64,000 nt of DNA from Macrotrachela quadricornifera (taxonomy: Eukaryota > Rotifera > Eurotatoria > Philodinida > Philodinidae). The notes under the pieces are model-generated. The model did no database searches. It had not been told where the DNA came from and saw only the letters and a list, made by a program, of their open reading frames with translations. Position 1 is the stretch's first letter. Every line of letters starts with the position of its first letter. Location of the stretch: positions 283,355 through 347,354 of the forward strand of contig JAJEKB010020179.1 of the NCBI GenBank assembly GCA_022393335.1, written 5' to 3'. This document shows, piece by piece, positions 1-10,893 of this stretch. The position numbers and the translations under genes are program-made.

Positions 1-668
1 ATATTAGTTATTTATATGATTATGACACTCTATTTTTCATCGATTTATCATTACTTATTGAGTGGCACCTGTTAACGGATACAAATGTAGATTTTATGCT
101 CTGTAATTATTTCTTTTTCTCGATAAGATAATATTGTCTGTTAACATGTGTGCTTTCTGTTTCATTGCAGATGTTTACATCTGACTTGATTATAATAATG
201 GAAAAGAATTACTAAGAGCTGCAACTGTCAGAGATCAAAAAAGAATCCAAAAATATGTATCAATCAAGGCACATATTCCAGATGTTGTTGGTGTGGAAAT
301 GTTCGATTAGATAGAAAGAATACTTAAGCCATGTTGATGAAGATAAAACGATGATAAATTAACTTCAGTGCAAGTCAATATTGACGTTTACAATCAAACG
401 AGGCCGAAGTCTTCGAGATAAGAATGATATGATAGTTATATAGTCTGAAATAATAAATTATGAGTAGAGACGTTGGATAAATGAAAGATACAATAAAGAA
501 ATAAGGGACTAATGATATTTTAGAGACAGTACAAAATCAGAAACACTAACCTCGAATTAAGAAAATTGATGAAACGCACTGAAAAATACGTTGTTACGAA
601 TAGCTGTCTAGTTTAACTTATAATATAAATGGAGCACAAAAATAAAAGTTATTTTCTTCGGTTGTCAT
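1..668. other. no gene recognised
   Basis: AT-rich DNA with stop codons in all frames. I see no exon chain, RNA gene or repeat that I can support. Confidence 0.5.
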
Positions 669-726
669 TTAACACATTCGCCATGATGAGACTCACCGGT
701 GGATTCCATCGTGGCGAATGTGTCAA
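669..726. repeat. short hairpin / MITE-like inverted repeat
   Basis: Two 20-bp arms (669-688 and 707-726) are inverted copies with two mismatches, separated by 18 nt. Each arm contains the core ACACATTCGCCA. It lies just upstream of the amidohydrolase pseudogene, where the 5' end of that gene should be. It could be a small foldback element or a solitary hairpin. Confidence 0.6.
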
Positions 727-772
727 GTTTAAAAATTTGAAAGTACGAAAAATATATAGTGTAAATAAATAT

Positions 773-1614
773 ATGACATCTCAGTCTGGTGATCCGGGTG
801 GATAGGAAATTCCCAAATGATCTATTCAAAAAACTAAAGAACATATGTCTGTTTTAGGGATTGAAACCACCATTGTCTCAATCATTGCACCTGGTATAAA
901 GATTTGTAAAAATAATAAAGAAAAGGAAAGAATTCTTGCCAAAAAATTAAATGAATATTCGGCTAACTTGGTTAAGAATAATCCCAAAAAAATTGGATAT
1001 TTTGCTTCACTATCTCCTCTAAGTAATATGGAAGGTACTCTCGATGAAATTGATTACGTTTATTCAATACTCAAACTGAGTGGGCCTACTTTATTTACTA
1101 GTTATAGACATGATCAATATCTTGGTCATCCATCATTTCAATCCATTTTGGTTAAATTAAATGAATTAAGAACTGTTATATTTATTCATCCGAATAAAGG
1201 ACCTACATCTATTGTCAACCGTTATCTTCCACAGCTTCTGATTAAAATTCTTCTTTCTTATGCTGATGGTACATTTCCTTTTCTTGGTCGTCGTATAGCT
1301 GACGCAGAAGCCATAAATTCTCTTCACTATCTACGTGGACCTCGTCAAATTTTAGCTGATTTTCATTCGTTTTATTATAATACAGCTTTATCATCAAGCG
1401 TTCTACAACCCAAAGCACTTCTTAAATCCACCAATCTATCAAAGATTCTATTTGAAAGTGACATTCCTTATGCTTCCCTTCCTATAACACTATATGTCAT
1501 TGAAAATTTCGACATATTCTTTCGCAAGAACAAAGTGAATCGCCGTAAAAACTTATAGGAAGCTATCAGTCGTGAAAATGGCAGATATTGTTTCCTGACA
1601 AGATCAAAGATTAA
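773..1614 (+). pseudogene. amidohydrolase (ACMSD-like) pseudogene
   Basis: A relic of the amidohydrolase_2 family (aminocarboxymuconate-semialdehyde decarboxylase-like), which are metal-dependent TIM-barrel hydrolases/decarboxylases. The longest open stretch is 845-1558. It keeps the family's VIFIHP metal-binding His segment and the ILFESDIPYA Asp segment near the C-terminus. Reading the same frame upstream from an ATG at 773 gives recognisable family sequence (SGDPGG, then EIPK) broken by TAG at 803-805 and TGA at 818-820. Both stops sit where relatives carry tryptophan. Downstream, TAG at 1556-1558 interrupts EAISREN, and the usual LFP tail appears only after a frameshift, ending at TAA 1612-1614. 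The N-terminal HxH metal motif is missing. Three stops, one frameshift and a lost 5' end make this a pseudogene. Relatives with this layout are mostly fungal or bacterial, so an ancient acquired gene is possible. Confidence 0.78.
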
Positions 1615-1896
1615 CTCAATGATTTTGAAAGACATTTAATAAGTTTAATTAAAGATAGAATAAATTTATTCAATATTCAAGAAAGATAGATCAACGACAA
1701 ATAGATAAAATCAACCAAAAAAATAATTTATAATCAGTTTAAGAACTAGAGCTCCAAATAGATCGAGTTGTCAGTTCATGATCCGGTAAACTAATTTGAA
1801 AAGCCGGTCATCATCGGAGGTTCCTCAAGTACTCATCAGTCATCAGTAGTACGATGCACCGTCACATCCCTAAACTAATATCATAGTAATAAAATT
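1615..1896. other. intergenic, nothing recognised
   Basis: No ORF, repeat or RNA gene seen. Confidence 0.4.
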
Positions 1897-2640
1897 GTGA
1901 TAAAATGCGATTTATTATTATATGTGACGATTTTATGGAAGCCACTGGCGTATCCAGATGATGGTCAATTGTCGACCATTCTTTTTGGAGATGATAGCAA
2001 TTGCCTACTACCAGAAAATCTCACTATTCATGCACATTCAAAGATTCAAGCTGTGCAATTTGAATGCGCTTTTTCTTGATGAGATTTAATCATTTAATCA
2101 CATCAAATGAGTCAGAAAAGCCAATAGACTCAATGATAACGATTCAATGGTACATTTTAGTTAAAATATTCGTTACTACATCTAAATTCACTAATGAAAA
2201 ACTTGGATGAATTATATTTAACGACCTGTCTAAACATATGAAACAATATCGAACGAAGGCGGCTAAAGCAATCTAAGAATTAACAGAAAAATTCAATAAA
2301 AATCAATTGAATGCGTTAATAAAAATGCTTTGAAAATACAAGTCAAACAGTGCGAGTAGTGGCAATGACATGATAATTTATTATTTAGAGGATGTATAGA
2401 TAACTGAACATCAGAGCCTTACGGAAGAAAACATTCAGGCTTGAAAGGAGCAATGCTTGTCATTATTCGATAAAAAATAACAAACTAACGCTCATTATTG
2501 TGCGATAATGACACATTAGCCTTGTCCATTATCTAACTGAAGAAAATAAAGAAACATTTGCTATTGCCCGATGAAAGAAGACAATAATAGTCGTCATTAC
2601 TAGCACTTATTAAAAAAAATAATGATGATCATGACAATCG
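1897..2640 (+). pseudogene. decayed coding-like stretch, family not recognised
   Basis: 1897-2079 is open without an ATG start. Between about 2190 and 2500 one frame reads as protein-like sequence of balanced composition, interrupted by six or more stops, several in codons one change from Trp or Arg. This suggests an old decayed gene or element. I do not recognise the family. A GDDS tetrapeptide in the first part resembles a polymerase motif but is too little to assign. Confidence 0.3.
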
Positions 2641-3359
2641 TCAAATAAACGAAGGTAATAATTAACTACAAACAAATGAGAGAAAACAGCAAATATCTTG
2701 CGCTGTTGATTTATATAGAATAACGAAAGACAGTGGAATTACTGATAAAAACACATCTATATTTAATTTGTTATATAATAAAATAGTTATTTCTATTAGC
2801 TTTTCATCATATGCAAGTCATATAGACGTTTGTCGAAATATCAAAAGGACAGAAAAAAAATAGTCAATAGAAAGATGGCAATAATGGAAAGGAACCAAGA
2901 ATGTATCGTAATAAGTTTTCGAAACTTATTGTCCAATGGATTTATCAATTGCCCATGGATGCCTACCTTTCGAAATAGTTTGGCTGGAGAATTGCCTCCC
3001 ACTCAAAAATTCCAAGATACGCCACTGAAAAACATTTCCTGTGCTTTATTGAATATAATAAAAACATAATTATTTAATGTTTCATTCTAGAAACAAATTG
3101 GAAAAAGATTAATAGTCTCTTAATTTTAACATTGATGATATGACTTTTCTTGTTATTTACTTTTCTTCATTAGTCTAAAGTTTCATTATTCTCTTATCTT
3201 CCAACAATTTACAAAATGACAAATTAGATTCTTATCAGTTAATATTACACAACAAACTGTTTTTACTGTGTCTATTAAGTAATGTAACACATGACACTAT
3301 AAAATTCAAGGATAATAATATTTATTCTTTATAATATGAGTGAAAATTACGGTATTATG
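2641..3359. other. no gene recognised
   Basis: AT-rich; a 79-codon ATG-less open stretch (2830-3069) has no recognisable motif and is probably chance. Confidence 0.4.
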
Positions 3360-4778
3360 AAATTTGAATTATTATCGAATGAAATATTAATTCAATGTAT
3401 TCGATATTTATCATTCGTTTGATAAAATAAATTATCGTTTTAGTAAATTTATCAATATTTGATAAATTTTGTACAAAAGTATTATTAAGTCCTCGAATGA
3501 AAAATCAAGTTTTTGCATTACAATTATCAAATCGAAATATTTTTATCATTTTTTTCACTTAACGAATTTTCTAATTTTCGATCATTAACTATAATTGACA
3601 TTAAAAAGGATGACACTAAGGAATTGAGATTAATAATTTCACGATGTTACTTAACTGACTTGTATCAATTATTAGAACGAATACCTAAATTAAAATATTT
3701 AAATATAGAAATACTTCTGTATTTCAATTCAGAACACACGGAAATATATTCTAAGGATCAACGTGTTCTTCATCTAAAACGACTATTTATCGATTAATTT
3801 CGATATATATTTGATCATTTCTATGGCAATGACTTTGTCAGCCAATTTACAATTATTAAAAGATTTTTAAAACAAATGCCAAATTTAAACACTTTAATAA
3901 TATCTAATACATCGTGTGATGATGCTATGATTGATGCTTATCGATGGGAACACTTGATAACATCATCATTACCTGATTTAGTTGTTTTTAAGTTCAAATT
4001 TTACTATTCTCATAATAAAGATGAATACTATACAATGGTTGATAAGTTTAAAGAATTTCAGAGTGATTTTTGGCAAGAACAACATCATTGGTATACTGAA
4101 TATATAGTGGATGAATATGAAGTACGACCAGATAATACTACATATTCAAATAATTCAATAAACATTGTTAATATATTTGATAATGTAACAGATTTAACAT
4201 TAATTGATTATCCATCAACAAAAGAATGTCAATATTACTTTTCAAAAGTTACATCATTAATATTATCTCTGGATCTAACAAGAGAATACTTTGAATATAG
4301 AAAAAGCATTGTTAATCTAAAACACTTAGGTTTTGATTCATCTTATGAAATTGAAAATTCATTAATATTATTAGAATTATTGAAAGAAACACCACAATTA
4401 TTATCTTTATCTACTATATCAAATAAATTAGTATCATTTCTTGATGATAGTGAATTATGCAAATATTTAAATAAAATGATTAAACAGTTAAATTTACACG
4501 GTGATTCAAACGAAATATTCTCGAATTCTTCTAAAACAAAACAATCTTTTGAAATATTTATTAATATTGAACATTTACAATACGAATCCTGGTGGAACGA
4601 CGATGTGTTATTTTTAATAAGGAATTTACCAAAATTATCCACTGTAAAAGCCACAATATTGGATTATAGTAATGGTAAAAATAAAGCACAAGAATTAAAT
4701 ATAATCTTTGATGAAGCTCCTCTAAGTAATTGGATATATTATGGGCAGGACTATGAGAAGATGGAAATATTTATTTAA
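3360..4778 (+). pseudogene. F-box/LRR-like protein pseudogene
   Basis: A broken paralogue of the intact F-box/LRR gene at 20384-22177. The ATG near 3358 opens an F-box (KFELLSNEILIQCIRYLSF), which hits TGA and changes frame within about 60 bp. From 3513 one frame is open to 4778 except for a single TAA at 3795-3797. After this stop the frame continues with RFLKQMPNLNTL, matching LLQHMPNLYKL in the intact gene. Further matches include WEHLI/WEQII and FWQEQHHWYTEY/FWIEEHQWFIRY. Members of this family use an N-terminal F-box to bind Skp1 and degenerate LRRs to bind targets. The frameshift and stop suggest this copy is dead, unless unannotated introns rescue it. Confidence 0.75.
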
Positions 4779-5160
4779 AAAAATATCAAAATGATTTTGT
4801 TTTTATTGTTTTTCTTAATTATTTTATGTAATACTATGTTAAGAAATGATTCTAGTCAACATGTACTCCGTCGATTCCACAAATTGTGTATGCATTTAAC
4901 TGTTAGAATCAACAAATGTTATTTTATGACGCTCACTCATGTCCAGTATATATACACATATATACATCGTTCTTTTCTTCCATGTTGAATAGATATATCG
5001 TCTTGTTGATCATTATGAGATCATGATGATCTAATATTCTTTATTATGTCCTCAAGGAAAAGAAGGTTTTCTTTGTGATTCAACCATCACGATTTTATCG
5101 TCCATTTGCATTGTTCTATTTGCGGAAATAAATAAAAAAAATATCGAGAAGATATTGTAC
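4779..5160. other. intergenic
   Basis: AT-rich DNA with a short hydrophobic ORF (4791-4988) without known motifs, considered chance. Confidence 0.4.
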
Positions 5161-5790
5161 TCTTTAAATCTATATTCAAAATGTTGCAGATAGTTCTGAT
5201 ATGGATCAGCTACAAAACTCGAATGTTGCAAGTATTTATTTTTGTAGAACTTGTTCAGAGTGATCTTGACACAGGTTTCACTACCGTCAAATAGTCATAA
5301 TATGAATGCTTAAACTTCTGATGTTAATCCTGAATGGGAGAAATCTTCCACAACATTTTTCCATTCTGAACATACTCATGATGACGAACAAATTGAAAAA
5401 TCTCAATACCAATCAAATGAACCAACATATATCGATAAGATGGTCAGAACTCACATCAACACAACAATTCAATTTAACACAGGTTCACTTTTCCTCTATC
5501 TACGATCTCAGAATATATCATCGACTATCAAATCAACAATACAATTATGAACTCCGACTTCTACCTTTGGAAGAAAACGAACATCAATACATCGATTTAC
5601 TCAACAGCTCCGAAACAATTCACATTGAAGTCGCACATCAACATTAGCTTACGATCGATATTCATCATAACAACAATACCCCAAATCTTCCAGAAAAACA
5701 TTACGAACAATATTTCATCAATAACAGTAATAACAATAAACAACTGCGAATACTACAGCCACGTGTACCCAACCCATAGACTAAATTAAA
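5161..5790 (+). pseudogene. possible decayed coding region
   Basis: Two overlapping frames read as plausible protein. One (about 5306-5530) is serine/threonine/asparagine-rich. The other (5306-5647) is an ATG-initiated 113-codon ORF whose frame continues past one TAG with asparagine-rich sequence to about 5780. The switch of plausible coding sense between frames suggests frameshift decay. No domain recognised. Confidence 0.25.
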
Positions 5791-6014
5791 AAAAAAGAAT
5801 ACATGCACTCCCTATTTATACGTATATGCAGCATCTAATGTATCTTAGCATCATAGCAAGTATTTCGAATTGTCAAGCAAATCATATATATATCTCTTTT
5901 ACTATAACTAATAATCATTGAAATTAATGGTATTACTGATATTTCTAAAATTTCCACATATTTTAAACCTAAGCTTAGGATCCATATCTATTTCATTATT
6001 ATCTTGTATAATTG

Positions 6015-6106
6015 GGTACTGGTTTGCTATCTCCCCACATTAATGAGTAAGGTACTATTGGAAAATTTTAAAAAAAACTTATACGGGGAGATAGCAAACC
6101 AGTACC
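6015..6106. repeat. perfect 22-bp inverted repeat (MITE-like, 92 bp)
   Basis: Arms 6015-6036 and 6085-6106 are perfectly complementary over 22 bp (one arm begins GGTACTGGTTTGCTATCT), with a 48-nt AT-rich spacer. It is either a miniature element or a stable hairpin. No clear target duplication is visible at the ends. Confidence 0.8.
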
Positions 6107-7572
6107 GTATTCCTATTATATTATGATCAATACCTGTGACACTCTAACACTACGTAATTACAAAATTATTTGTTTAATATCCTCCATCTTTGTAGGTAAT
6201 TAACTCTTTGGTGTTCTTCATATGGTCAGGGCGTTAGTTTAACATTTTAGATCAAAAGACTAGAGATATGTTAGTGAGCGTAATGATAAAATTTGCTAGA
6301 TATAACTTTCAAAAAACAAGAGAAAATCACGTAGTTTACGATCATAGTATGAAATCTTATGCCAAACGATTGCCAAATAAGTAGAAACAGAATAAGCTGT
6401 CTTTATAACTTATTTTCACCAAGTGAATTAGCTCTATTGAAATAAAACCCAGTTTTTATTATATATGTACGTCAGAAGAATCAATATTTTCATATATTAA
6501 AATATGATACACTTGCAGCTTTTGTTTTATTTTATAGATTTTTATTAAAAAAAAGATTTTATATAAACTTTAGTATATTGTAACTTTATCAATACATGAT
6601 AATGAGCTAATAAATCAATAATAAAATTAACTTAGTTATATTACTTGATTTTTTCAAAGTATAATACAGATCAAATGCCATCTCCACTAAATATGTCTGA
6701 ATGTTGGTTTGTGATTGTATATTAAAAAGAATCTATAAATCTTTCAATGATTTTCTAATAAAATTGAGTGCAAAGAGAAAGATTTGTGTGCTATAATAAA
6801 AATTGAGATTGAAAGCGAAAACATAGAATACGTTGTGTACTTGTATTTTTGTAGCCTTAATTTCTTGGTAAGTAACGGTTGGACAAAACCGATATTGACG
6901 GAACACTTTAATGAATAAAATTTGGTTAGTTCAACTACATTGATGTGTGCAGAATGAAAATAAAAACACCTATCATTCTAATAATAAAGTTTCTTTTTTA
7001 CTCCTTCACATGTTGAAAAATAAATAATGACTCCGTTCTTCTCGTGTTTTTCGTTTGTTATGAAAGATAAGACAATCAATATTATTTTACTTTATAAATT
7101 TAACAAGTAATATGAGATAGATGCAGTTTACTGATGAAATACGCCTCTCCAAAATAAATAATGTGAATAGGTATAGAAGAAAAATTAAAGATGATAGCAA
7201 TTATTAACAAATGTGTTTTATTTCTGTATTGTGAAAAAATTTGATTCTGTAGATAAGAAACTGTCCATGTATACTTAATAGAGAGAAGTAATGAATCATT
7301 TGCTTATCTTGAAAGAACTAATATTACAAAAAGAAAAAAATTTCTTTTTTTTTTGTATTATTCAATCATTAAATAGTTAGATGAGTAAGTTCGCAAGTGT
7401 TGATAAAAAGAGAAAAAAAAATGATATCAGTAAAAAAATCATACTTGTTGCCGTTCTCTTTTAAATAAGATATATATATATATAAGGTGGGAGTAAAAGA
7501 TTAAGACACAGTATAGAACACATTTCTTTTCATTCTTCTTCTCAAAACGTATTACGAAATATTCTTCACAAA
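6107..7572. other. intergenic and 5' region of the 7573 gene
   Basis: AT-rich with homopolymer runs and a (TA)n microsatellite near 7468-7483. No coding exon or RNA gene seen. Confidence 0.45.
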
Positions 7573-8032
7573 ATGTCCTCTTTAACTTATGTTTTCTGTG
7601 TGTTATTTTTATTAATTTCGGTTGTCTATCTATCGTTGGCACAGACTCCTCAATGTAGAAGTTGTTGTAATGGAGGCAGTTGCACAGCAGCATACAACGG
7701 ACACACTGGTATCTAAAAACTAAAATTTTTTTGAAAATTGTTTTACCAGTTTTATTCATTAAGGGCGATGTTGTGGAACAGTTATAGATCCATGGTGTTG
7801 CTCATGTAAGTACAATTGAAAGAATAAGTGAATAGATTAATAATACTTACTTTTATTTTTCTACTGTATAGGGACTGATTCATGTGTTTCTTCTACTCGA
7901 AGCTGTAGACCTAGTGCACGTCGATGGGGAGCCTTGACGCTGGGTGGATTGATTGGTGTCATTATTGGAAGCGTTTGCGGGTGCTGTTTATTAGTGGCAT
8001 TGATTGTCTTTATATGTAAAAAAGTATGCTGA
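7573..8032 (+). CDS. small Cys-rich single-pass membrane protein
   Basis: Three exons (7573-7708, 7764-7805, 7872-8032) with GT-AG introns of 55 and 66 bp join in frame to 112 residues ending at TGA 8030-8032. Residues 1-23 form a hydrophobic signal peptide. Residues 24-75 form a short ectodomain with 11 cysteines, including two CC pairs after the initial CRSCC (RCCG, WCCS). Residues 82-107 form a transmembrane helix, with a Gly/Cys-rich stretch (GSVCGCC), followed by a very short KKVC tail. The layout resembles Shisa/CYYR-type type I proteins, but I cannot assign it to a named family. An AATAAA lies about 145 bp past the stop (near 8177). Role unknown; the disulfide-rich ectodomain suggests a secretory-pathway or cell-surface location. 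Confidence 0.8.
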
Positions 8033-8697
8033 TAACTGACATAGAGAAAGCGATATATATGACTCATTATAAACATGCAACGTTATTACGAGACCATAAT
8101 AATAGTCTTGTACTACTTAATCAAGCTGGAATTTTTTTTTATTTTATAATTTGTAAAAATTTCATTATGTTTATAAATAAAGAATTGCTTCATTTCAAGA
8201 AGTGAATTGAAACTGAACTTTAAATTTTATCTAAGTGCTGGCAGTTGAAGATCAAATTGGATGAAGATTTAATAAATAAATAGCACTTCGTTTTGTTCGT
8301 ATATGAAAACAGAGTAAACCACACGAATCTTTCTACCAAAGCAGTTGTATTACGCTACGACAAATAACAAATATATTGCGTTGTCGTTTTTTTTTCTTTT
8401 TCTTCGCACTATCTTCCCAATCCTTATCACCTGATGTTTTTCTTTTACTTTTCGTATATGCAAGAACAGATATTTTTTTTTAATTCACTTTTTTTCTACT
8501 TAGAATAATTTGTGTGTTTAAACTTATGTATTTCAGAGGGACTGTACCAAAAATATCTATCAGTGAATCTAATACAAACTTTCAACACTCGATAAGTCAC
8601 AACTTCGATACATTACTAATTCGATCAAAACATTTGTTCATATTGATCTATCTATCAATTTTCTCATAAATATTGGAAGTAAAAAAGTGTTTTTTTA
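8033..8697. other. 3' UTR and intergenic
   Basis: Contains the probable poly(A) signal near 8177 and T-rich runs; nothing else seen. Confidence 0.4.
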
Positions 8698-9592
8698 TTG
8701 TATTTGATGTTCATGATTAACAACTCGTATCGTTCATCCAACATATGTCGCAATTATATGCAATCTATGTATTCACAATTACTCGAAGAGATTCTTCTCA
8801 ATATGCGACAGGATGAAACAGTAAAGATCGACTTTGTTAAATTTTGTCGACCAAGATACACTGATAACGATCCAACATTTTGTGTAATTAATGAATTCGA
8901 ATAATCTACTTCCATTGACTGCATATCGATATCGAGTTATGTTCAATGATGAATTTGAGAAGAGACACTTTTGATCATTTTCTATCAACAAGTGTTAATC
9001 GACAAGTTTCGCTTGTGTTTGCTGACAGTGCCCAATACAATCCTAAATTGAGAGACGTTCTCTTTCAAATACAATTGATCTATCAATTTCGGCCGCTTTA
9101 TTTGCACTGTTGGGCAATGTGAGCTAATTCTCTTTTCGATACGCATTGTGTCTCGAATTGGTAAAATAGAACAAATCGCAAAACCGATTGTGGGAAGTGA
9201 AATTACCATTGCCAAGTGATAAAGATGAACAGCTCAAGCAGCTAACAGATTCCATGTGAAGGGAGAATGAAGAAGGAATAGAATGGGTTTCACTAAGTCA
9301 TTTATTGGCGAAAATCAGTCAATTAAACAAAGCCGAAGAAATTTATAAAAATGATACTTGAATCCTCAGCTAACAACAATTTGGTAGATAGTGCATGTTT
9401 TTATAATAAGTTCGAGCTTGCTATGCTTCAAAAACACGATCAACAAAAAGCTTTTTCATCTAATTACCCTGTTCTAGCCATTTCAGTTCATTTTTATTCC
9501 TATCACAATCAATTAAACAATATTATATTAAATACAACTTCAACATCTCTCCTATATTCTAGTAATTGTATTTCTTCTCACAGTCTTCCATA
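8698..9592 (+). pseudogene. arginine ADP-ribosyltransferase-TPR pseudogene
   Basis: A decayed copy of the mono-ADP-ribosyltransferase plus tetratricopeptide architecture common in bdelloids. 8698-8904 matches the region upstream of the ART fold (EEILLNM, then FCR and INEFE). About 8925-8970 carries an AYRYRVM segment where the R of the R-S-E signature is expected (usually YRGQ.M). From about 8970 a different frame reads FLSTSVNRQVSLVFA, the STS motif of the ART active site, followed by KLRDVLFQIQ. 9265-9355 reads as the linker to the TPRs (EWVSLSHLLAKISQLNKAEE). 9351-9592 resembles a degenerate TPR (AMLQKHDQQKAFSSNYPVLA). Each piece is in another frame and the segment between INEFE and AYRYR is missing, so this is non-functional. 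Confidence 0.72.
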
Positions 9593-10196
9593 GATACTCT
9601 TTTTGACCATTTTTAGATCTCGAACACAGAAAGACCGATCGGACTGAAATTCTTACCATAGATAGATCACGTCAAATAACGAGATCCGTGTTCGAGAAAA
9701 CATTTTTTTAAAGGACGTCTTTGTGAGGTTTTCCATAGGGTCTTTTCTTGCCACTGTACGATTTCATCAAATTTTGTCTGATTGAGCTAAAAATTTATTT
9801 GTAGATACCTACGACCATATCTCAGACGTAGTTTTGAGCTGTTTCAAAAATCTCACTTTCTTTTTATTTTATAAAAAAATATCGAAAGGTTTTCTGGCCT
9901 TTGTATATCCTATATCTCGGGATGGAGAAGTCAAAAACGAAAACGGTTGTCCTTGGCACGATTGACCGCTTCATATGAAAAACTGATTTTGAAAAGTTGA
10001 AAATTCATTTTTTTAGCGATTCAATGAAGAATCTGTTATAGCGACTTTGTTTTACTTCGTATTAGTTAGTAAAATTTTGGCAATTTTTGGTATATCAGCT
10101 TCTCGTAAAAACCAAATAAAACAAAAACGGCAGGTCAGATTTAGGTCCAGAGTTCGGACGCAAGTATTCGTACTTGTACTTATACTTATATTTCAG
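9593..10196. other. intergenic, repeat-like
   Basis: No coding exon. The sequence immediately before 10197 has repeated GTACTTATACTT-like units that belong to the flank of the fold-back element. Confidence 0.4.
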
Positions 10197-10893
10197 GACC
10201 TATGGTGACATCTATAGATCCATGAGGGCTAGAATATAGGGATATGCATAGATCTTCAAGACCTATCCTATGATTGTGCCCAGAGGCCTATAATGTCAAT
10301 AACATGAGGGTATCTGTAGATTTTCAAAGGTAATAATATCGGGGTGTCCATAGGTTTTGAAAACCTAGCATATCGGTACTGATAAATGGTGAAAGCTATC
10401 GAATGTTGCTATCAATAACTTTTCATAGACAGTATTTGGATAGCGCTAGTTATTATCAGTTTTCTAAGGCTTTTAGGCGCAATCCGGAAAACTGTCAAAA
10501 TCGCCACTTGTATCTAATGTAAGAGGGGTGTATCTGAGTTTTTCTTTAGGAAGCAAATGTGAGCTACATTTCTTGGTTCCAAGTTATTAAAACAAGAGAT
10601 AGAATATTGTTACGCTCACGGTGTTATGTTTATAAATTTGGGTAAACTTTGATCTTTGCTTCAACCAAAGATCGCTTCATCACTAGATCTGTGCCTACGC
10701 CAACTAATGTAAATAACAGAGGCTTGACTGGCTCGAGCTCAGCGAGCTGAACTAGAAATCTGACAAACATACTAGCGGATACTCCTATAGAATTGTCCTA
10801 GAGAATCTCTGGGTACAATTATAGGATAAGTCTTGGAGATCTATGGATATTACTATATTATAGCCATCATGGATCTATAGGTGCCACCATAGG
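10197..10893. repeat. fold-back element with ~88-bp inverted arms
   Basis: Arm 10197-10286 and arm 10806-10893 are inverted copies at roughly 80% identity by eye. Both contain CATGGATCTATAG or its complement and a CCTATGGTG/CACCATAGG end. The ~520-bp centre has no ORF. This fits a non-autonomous fold-back or MITE-like DNA transposon. I did not find a convincing target duplication. Confidence 0.7.

Noticed and set aside
1897..2079. GDDS tetrapeptide suggestive of an RNA-virus polymerase fragment
   Set aside because: A single four-residue motif in a 60-codon ATG-less frame; no flanking polymerase motifs could be recognised.
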